Of a stretch of DNA of 64,000 nt, positions 58,787 to 64,000 are shown piece after piece. Within the stretch, counting starts at the first letter, position 1. The number at the start of each line of letters is the position of its first letter. The position numbers were made by a program, and so were the translations under genes. The notes beneath the pieces are model-generated. The model searched no databases. It was not told where the DNA came from and worked only from the letters and a program-made list of their open reading frames with translations. This DNA comes from Nemania diffusa (taxonomy: Eukaryota; Ascomycota; Sordariomycetes; Xylariales; Xylariaceae). The stretch covers positions 2,728,001 to 2,792,000 of the forward strand of contig JBBPUQ010000006.1 in NCBI GenBank assembly GCA_038501195.1, read 5' to 3'.

Positions 58787-60812
58787 GGTCGTTATATGCC
58801 GAAGAGGAGCATTTGGAGATTGAATGATGGTTTGCAGAAGCACGCTGGGGCAAGACCCGACTTAGAAGCGGTGGGCCGACTCTCCCACGACACCGGGGAC
58901 GCGTACTGAAGACTTATAACCGAGGCGCGTGTCAATTTCAAGATGACGAGGAGCTGCGATATTAGGCGGTGTTGACTGATTTCGTTTGGCATAGGACGAT
59001 CCGAGGTAGGGGATGGTGCGAGATAGACACAGAGAAGCAGGGCACACGATATACCTTGATTTATGCGTGGTAGGCATGCGCATGTATTAACTGTGACATC
59101 TGGTTATTAGATTAAAGAAGAATTAAGACACGGCGGATGCACCACCTGCAGCCATCCCCTGGTTCAAGCTCGCCAGATTGGCATCTAGGTACGCAGTACT
59201 TGACCTCCGTACCAGGTAGCTTAGCGGTCCGATGTTTCCCCAGGACAGGGGTGCTCACTTAGGTGCCTGACAAGCCTCTATGTTAGGACATTTACAGGGT
59301 AGCAGAGCCTATAAGTAGTTGAGTCAGTGAATAGGTATACTCTGTATACCCCTGTAATTCGGTACTGAAATCATTAGGTACCTCTGAGATAAGTTTTATC
59401 GTCCCGAATCGGAATGGCCTGAGCAGGACCCGCTTTTGCACAAGCCAAAATAAATAAACTTGCATAACTGTCAATAACACGTATTACCGTAAACGCACTA
59501 AATTAATTAGGTCGAAAGTGACCGTTTTATTCCAAAACGGATTCGAGTATTTATTACAGGACCGTACAACTGGACCAGGAAGTCGCTCTACGAACAAAGC
59601 AGCTGAAGTCAAACGCAGAACGCCAACGCGAGAAAACAGAATGTAAACATAACAGCAAAACAATTATAAGCATCCAGCTGTACCTAGAAAGGCGTTCTAC
59701 TTGATATGCTAAGAAACTATCACTCTCGAAAGCCACACTACGCTTGGCGACGCTATACCTTCTGTTAGTGGTAAGTGCCACAACATCAACACTTCTTACT
59801 CCGTTATCCATACGTGTCCCAGCATAGTAACTAACCCAACTACATACTTTGTCTCTATGTGTGTGACGTTTTCCGGACTTAGACTATTAAGTTAAGCATA
59901 TTGCTAAAGTCAAAAATGTCCCACTAAGCATTAACTATAGTTCCTAGTCATGGCGACTTGCTGAGTTGTTGTACCTGGATGCGCAAACTTTTACTCATCC
60001 TTCTCTGGCAATAAATTTATTAAGAGGCAAATTAATGTAGATTTAAGTTTAGTAATCTGCTACTGCTACCGATGGATCATGTTAGGTCTCGCTAAGAATA
60101 TCTCTCATTTGTAAATACAGCGAGCGTTATGTTAGATTTGATGCAAGTGATCGATCGCAAAGCCGTGCATGGGGTGCGTGCCCATAGCTAATCACCTCTA
60201 TTATATCGCGTCTACGCTTACGTGCAGTTAGTCTTCCAAGTCCAAACACGCGTAGCTTATCCTATAAAAGAACGAAGAATTTGTAAAATAGGGAGGATTA
60301 TGCAAACCAGCAGAAGCAAAGATGCACCGGCAAATACTAGAATTAATAGAAACAGGGTATCTAGCGAATTCCTCATGCTGCCCCATTATCTTTAATATTC
60401 AGAATCGCCGTATACCATACGCCGTAACAACCATGTACACCCTAATGCTCCAAGTAAGTTGGCGCGTAGTAGATCTAGATCAACTTTCGTTAGCAAGCAA
60501 GTAATGTCACCGCGGCCTTAGCATCTCCTGTATATAACTCGAACGGTACCACTACAGGTTGGACTGGCACGGGGTCAGTCGACAGACTGGTACGATATGC
60601 GTACCAGCACGGGTTCAGACCACGGACCAGTACGACCCCAGACCAGTACGGCCCTGAGCTCCGTACTAGTATGACTGCACTCGAGTAGGATCCTTTCTTC
60701 CTATAATTAGCTACTCTATTACACCATTCGTCGGGTCAGAATGTAGAGGAGCGTCATTCTTAGGACCACTCCTGTCCTGCTTGGCCTGAGACTCTTGCTC
60801 TAGCGGATCTAT
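58787..60812. other. 2-kb intergenic region, no gene seen
   Basis: The left end is the DLIC promoter. The rest has only short frames without domains. A repeated CCAGTACG array with a dyad at 60563-60650 is listed separately. The right end is the 3' side of the HNH gene. Confidence 0.5.
60563..60650. repeat. CCAGTACG/CTGGTACG array with perfect dyad
   Basis: CTGGTACG-ATATG-CGTACCAG (60587-60607) is a perfect 8-bp inverted repeat with a 5-nt spacer. Two imperfect 40-bp direct copies surround it (GGCACGGGGTCAG..CTGGTACGA and AGCACGGGTTCAG..CCAGTACGA), with a third GACCAGTACG at 60641-60650. It is a GC-rich patch in an AT-leaning spacer; its function is unknown. Confidence 0.65.
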
Positions 60813-62258
60813 TTAGGCTTTGTTTTCATATGACGCCTCGGTACGAAGCGAGTCTGTTAAGCCCGGCAAGTTATCTGACTCGGGCGAGAAATCCCGATAC
60901 TTCGACCGACCGCGATCCCTATCCTCGTATTCATAGTCAGAAAGCCATCTCTCTCGACTAGCACTGCGGCATTGCCACCTCTCCTCATATGCATAGTCCT
61001 CATCGTTTAGCTCGACGTTTTCATCACTTGAACCGCGCCCCCGTTTCCTGCTGTTGCTTGCGCTTGTGCTTGCTTTCCTAGCCTTTTCAATTCCTTTGAA
61101 TTGTCCAGGTTTTGCCGTTATGTTCTTAGTTCCTTTTCCGTCGAGAATTAAAAGCTGTTGTGGAACTGTTGATAGGTGGAGGAAATTGTTTAAAAACGGA
61201 AATATAGCCCAAGCGAAGCGCGCAAAAAGACATTCACGGGCAATTTTCCCAATATACTTAGGCTGGATTGTAAGATTATGATATAACTTCGCAAAATCCT
61301 TGGCGTCCGGGTGAAAACTAAGAACGTGCACTGCAAATGCGTACAGTTGAGGCTCGGGCGTTGATGCCGGGTTGGCCGTTAATATCGGATTGGACTTCGG
61401 CGTTAGGTTAATAATGGGTTGGCTGTCGACGCTGGACTGGCCGTTGGTATTAGATTGGCTGCTGGTTGTTGATGCTGATGGAGGGCCCGAATTACGAGAA
61501 CTAACCCACGGCTTTGGTACAATAACGAAAGCGCCGCTATCGAAGACTGTATGCAAATTAGTCATTAGCGATATTATATTACGCTTACTGTCAACGGGGA
61601 AGCTGGTCGGTTCATCGCAATATCGATCCATCTCGTTCTGATTCATCCATATATTGTGCGCCGTTGGGACTAGATGAGCTTTTTCAACCCCTATCCGGAG
61701 ATTTGCTAAATAGCAGCGGTCTACTTCTTCTTCGTCTTGCTCCTCTTCATTATCCGTTGACTGAAGCTGGGTGGGGGGGTTATGCTGTTGTAGCCATTCG
61801 GCCGGCAATTTGCCGTGGGGAAATGACCAGTCCCAAAAAGAAGGCACTATCGGATATTGATAAAATTCGTCGCCTTGGGGCGTAGACGTTAGATCTTGTG
61901 GATCTGGAAGCTCCCTGCCACGTAGTTGTAGCCAGTAGTCCCCATGTTCAAGTATGCCGCGATATGTTGTAGCGTCTTCTTTGCCGTACACATCTTTGCT
62001 TAAGTAGACCTGGTCGAAAGCGTTGTTGGTGATAATACCGCATGCAGTTATAACAGTTCCATAGTGAGCTCCCCAGATCTCGTCCCGGCTCGATGGTTCA
62101 TTGACATGGTCAAGAGCGGCGAATTGAAAAAGGAGGTCCTCGGAGCCTCTATATTGGCTATATCCAGGGTGTCGTATGCGGATTCGTCGCTTAGATTTAG
62201 GATGGACCAGCGCTCGGAGCGGTCGCTTAAGAGGAACGTCGGCAGGAACGTTAGCCAT
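60813..62258 (-). CDS. HNH-nuclease-domain protein (fungal HNH_2 type)
   Basis: Single-exon 481-aa protein. Residues about 180-255 match the fungal HNH_2-type domain: CYLANLRIGVEKAHLVPTAH, then WMNQNEMDRYC, then NIISLMTNLHTVFDSGAFVI, ending VPKPW. The conserved pattern is AHLxP, N..LxxDLHxxFD, FxxVPK; here the Asp before LH is Asn (TNLH). The N-terminal 180 residues are the lineage-specific domain usual for these proteins (FDQVYLSKDVYGKEDATTY). The region 255-330 is a Ser/Asn-rich linker, and the 380-481 tail is basic then acidic, rich in Arg/Ser/Glu (RKRGRGSSDENVE, DYEYEDRDRGRSKYRD) and probably nuclear. Fungal genomes carry many such proteins of unknown role; nuclease activity is inferred only from the motif. 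It lies divergent from the Ist3-like gene. Confidence 0.8.
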   Translation of the reverse strand: MANVPADVPLKRPLRALVHPKSKRRIRIRHPGYSQYRGSEDLLFQFAALDHVNEPSSRDEIWGAHYGTVITACGIITNNAFDQVYLSKDVYGKEDATTYRGILEHGDYWLQLRGRELPDPQDLTSTPQGDEFYQYPIVPSFWDWSFPHGKLPAEWLQQHNPPTQLQSTDNEEEQDEEEVDRCYLANLRIGVEKAHLVPTAHNIWMNQNEMDRYCDEPTSFPVDSKRNIISLMTNLHTVFDSGAFVIVPKPWVSSRNSGPPSASTTSSQSNTNGQSSVDSQPIINLTPKSNPILTANPASTPEPQLYAFAVHVLSFHPDAKDFAKLYHNLTIQPKYIGKIARECLFARFAWAIFPFLNNFLHLSTVPQQLLILDGKGTKNITAKPGQFKGIEKARKASTSASNSRKRGRGSSDENVELNDEDYAYEERWQCRSASRERWLSDYEYEDRDRGRSKYRDFSPESDNLPGLTDSLRTEASYENKA

Positions 62259-63046
62259 TGTAGAATAAGTACAAATAGGGAGAAGTATTGTTGAGGAGCC
62301 AACTTATTGGTTAGAGATGATGATGATGAGGAAGCGGTGCTGTGAAAGCAACCGGGTTACTAAGCTATACTCAGGTGTGGTCTGTATTTTGTAGGACTAG
62401 CACCATGCTTATATACGTATAGTTAAAGTGGGACGGGTCATATTTACTGTAAAAGGTCCGCCCCTTACTGCAGGTGCCACACGTTTTTTTTCTCTATAAA
62501 TAATACATAAACATCGGCTAGACAGCAACTTCGGGATCGGGGTGCATAAAATATAAAACTAATGGCATAAGTACGACAAAGTCTTAAGCTGCATATCGAT
62601 TCAGTTGACGGTTAAAACCTAACGGTTTGAGGACCGTTTCGCTCTACATAAATAATGCATAAATGTAGCTCCTCAGTCACCTAACTGACAATAAAGTGAG
62701 ACAAGCCTGAGCAAAGCGGCGAATGCGCTAATCCCAATCTGTCGTACACTAGGAAAGTGGTAAAACCTGGAACCCTGTAGGTAAATATCTAGACTAATGT
62801 GGGTACGGTAATTACCTATTAGCGTCAAGCCCTTGTATCATAGGTAGCCTTGCAGGAGCTTTAAGTTATTACTACCTACTGCGTACGCATAAGTATATCT
62901 ATATTTCCTAGATCCTATAGCCTTCTCAACTTGAGGGCAACTTCAGTGCCCACAGTCACCAAACCGTTCTTTTGTATTTGTGATCTCGGCAGCGCTACAG
63001 TTTCACGGGATTACTGTGATAGAAATCGTCCCATGCAACATTTGCT
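62259..63046. other. Divergent promoter region HNH/Ist3-like
   Basis: 788 bp between two divergent starts. AT-leaning, with GTAGGTAAATATCT and TACCTA-type motifs at about 62777-62880. No coding sequence is supported. Confidence 0.5.
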
Positions 63047-64000
63047 ATGAATCAAATCCGTGCTATACAGGCGCTTAACAAGCGCGAGATCGAGAATGGC
63101 ATGTGAGTTTACCACCGCTCGAGTCCAAAGCCCACTACCGCGCTCCAAAATCACTAATAATCTTCCCCGACACAGATCTCCCGAAGCATCATGGCATACA
63201 GATTATCGCGATACCGCTTTTGTCAATTTTGGAGGTTTACCATATGAGATGACCGAAGGCGACATTATCACAATCTTCTCGCAATACGGAGAGCCCGTCT
63301 TCCTCAAGCTCGCGAGGGACAAAGAAACAGGGAAGAGTAAAGGATTCGGGTGGCTGAAATACGAAGACCAGCGCAGCTGCGACCTCGCGGTAGATAACTT
63401 GGGTGGCGCCGAAATCGCGGGCCGACTAGTCCGTGTAGACCATGCGCGGTATAAGGCTCGAGACGACGAGGACCCGGAAGAATTCGCTGTCGGTTGGGCA
63501 GATATCCTACGTAAAGAGAAAGGAGCCAAGGGCAAGGCCCTAGAAACTGAAGAGGAAGACGAGGGAGAGGAACCCGAAGCCAGGAGACCTATGATCAAGG
63601 AGGAGGTTGAATTACAGAAACTAATGGAAGAGCATGACGACGACGATCCTATGAAGAGTTTCCTGATTGAGGAAAAGAAACGGGAAGTTGACGATGCACT
63701 ACAAAAGGAAAAAAGTCGAAGAGAAAAGAAAGATAGGAAACACCGCCACCATCATAGAAGCCGTCACCACTCACGGAGGGACGGCAGCGAAGACCGACGG
63801 AATAGAAGATTTGAACGCGATACGACCCCGGTGAGAGAAGATAGGAGTGGCCGCAACCGAGACTTGTCTCCTCAGAGGAGGAAGGAGAGCTCAAGAGGCG
63901 AGGATCACGAAAGGCACCGCGATGGGGAGCGTCGTAGAGATCACGGTGATAGGGATAGCGACCGTCGGCGAGATACCAAACCTGCTGATAGACGGACAAA
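63047..64000 (+). CDS. Ist3/Cwf29 (RBMX2-type) spliceosomal RRM protein, 3' end outside window
   Basis: Component of the RES complex (Ist3/Snu17, Bud13, Pml1), which binds the activated spliceosome and aids splicing and pre-mRNA retention in the nucleus. Two exons are seen: 63047-63102 and 63176 to beyond the right edge. The protein begins MNQIRAIQALNKREIENGI and SPEASWHTDYRDTAFVNFGG, the family N-terminus. One RRM spans about residues 31-112: RNP2 is FVNFGG, RNP1 is KGFGWLKY (most relatives have KGFAFLKY), and LAVDNLGGAEIAGRLVRVDH closes it. After RARDDEDPEEF-type sequence comes an acidic stretch (EEEDEGEE) and then a long Arg/Asp/His-rich tail (KHRHHHRSRHHSRRDG) typical of splicing factors. 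The intron has GT-AG ends and a CACTAATAA branch site. Confidence 0.93.

Overview
The window is nuclear DNA of a filamentous ascomycete (Pezizomycotina, most likely a Sordariomycete). Genes carry short 50-90 nt GT-AG introns with fungal CTAAC/CTAAT-type branch sites. Proteins are recognisably fungal: TOM5, a NUP57-type nucleoporin, a PR-1/CAP protein, an ankyrin-CorA fusion and Ser/Thr-rich surface proteins. Two blocks have been driven to extreme A+T by C-to-T changes on both strands, the mark of repeat-induced point mutation (RIP).

Layout. 1-6397: an AT block (roughly 5-12% G+C in the lines I counted) with several tandem arrays and no gene; it runs off the left edge. 6496-7779: an AIF/FSP1-like oxidoreductase that has lost its 5' end at the block boundary. 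8213-8284: tRNA-His. 9690-10031: small GPI-anchored-type protein. 14074-14772: GC-rich GNAT acetyltransferase. 15873-19228: mitochondrial glycine decarboxylase P-protein (three exons), divergent from TOM5 (20311-20652), which converges on a NUP57-like nucleoporin (21094-22220). 23327-23416: intron-containing tRNA-Phe, probably decayed. 24202-25062: complex I subunit NDUFA8. After a 6.6 kb gene-free stretch come a secreted CAP protein (31683-32612), a membrane-anchored SGNH esterase (36321-37643), a nine-exon ankyrin-CorA protein (38755-42998), a large Ser/Thr-rich secreted protein (44439-46935) and a DUF255 thioredoxin-like protein (47717-50220). A complete RIP-mutated Ty1/copia retrotransposon with 203-bp LTRs and a GATAC target duplication fills 50444-56270. 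Beyond it lie the dynein light intermediate chain (56953-58786, six exons), an HNH-nuclease-domain protein (60813-62258) and the start of an Ist3/Cwf29-type spliceosomal RRM protein (63047 to the right edge).

The genes do not form one pathway or a biosynthetic cluster. They are mostly housekeeping genes (mitochondrial glycine metabolism, protein import, respiration, nuclear pore, motor, splicing) with several extracellular-protein genes and wide intergenic gaps. The gaps are dotted with a palindromic GGTACC/CCTAGG/TAGGTAGGT-type motif absent from coding exons. The most informative structures are the retrotransposon, whose LTRs record where RIP stopped, and the left AT block, whose tandem-repeat periods are all multiples of three. 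I found no clear new defence or biosynthetic system. Intron positions were inferred by eye from splice signals, frame and family resemblance; all gene models keep frame exactly.
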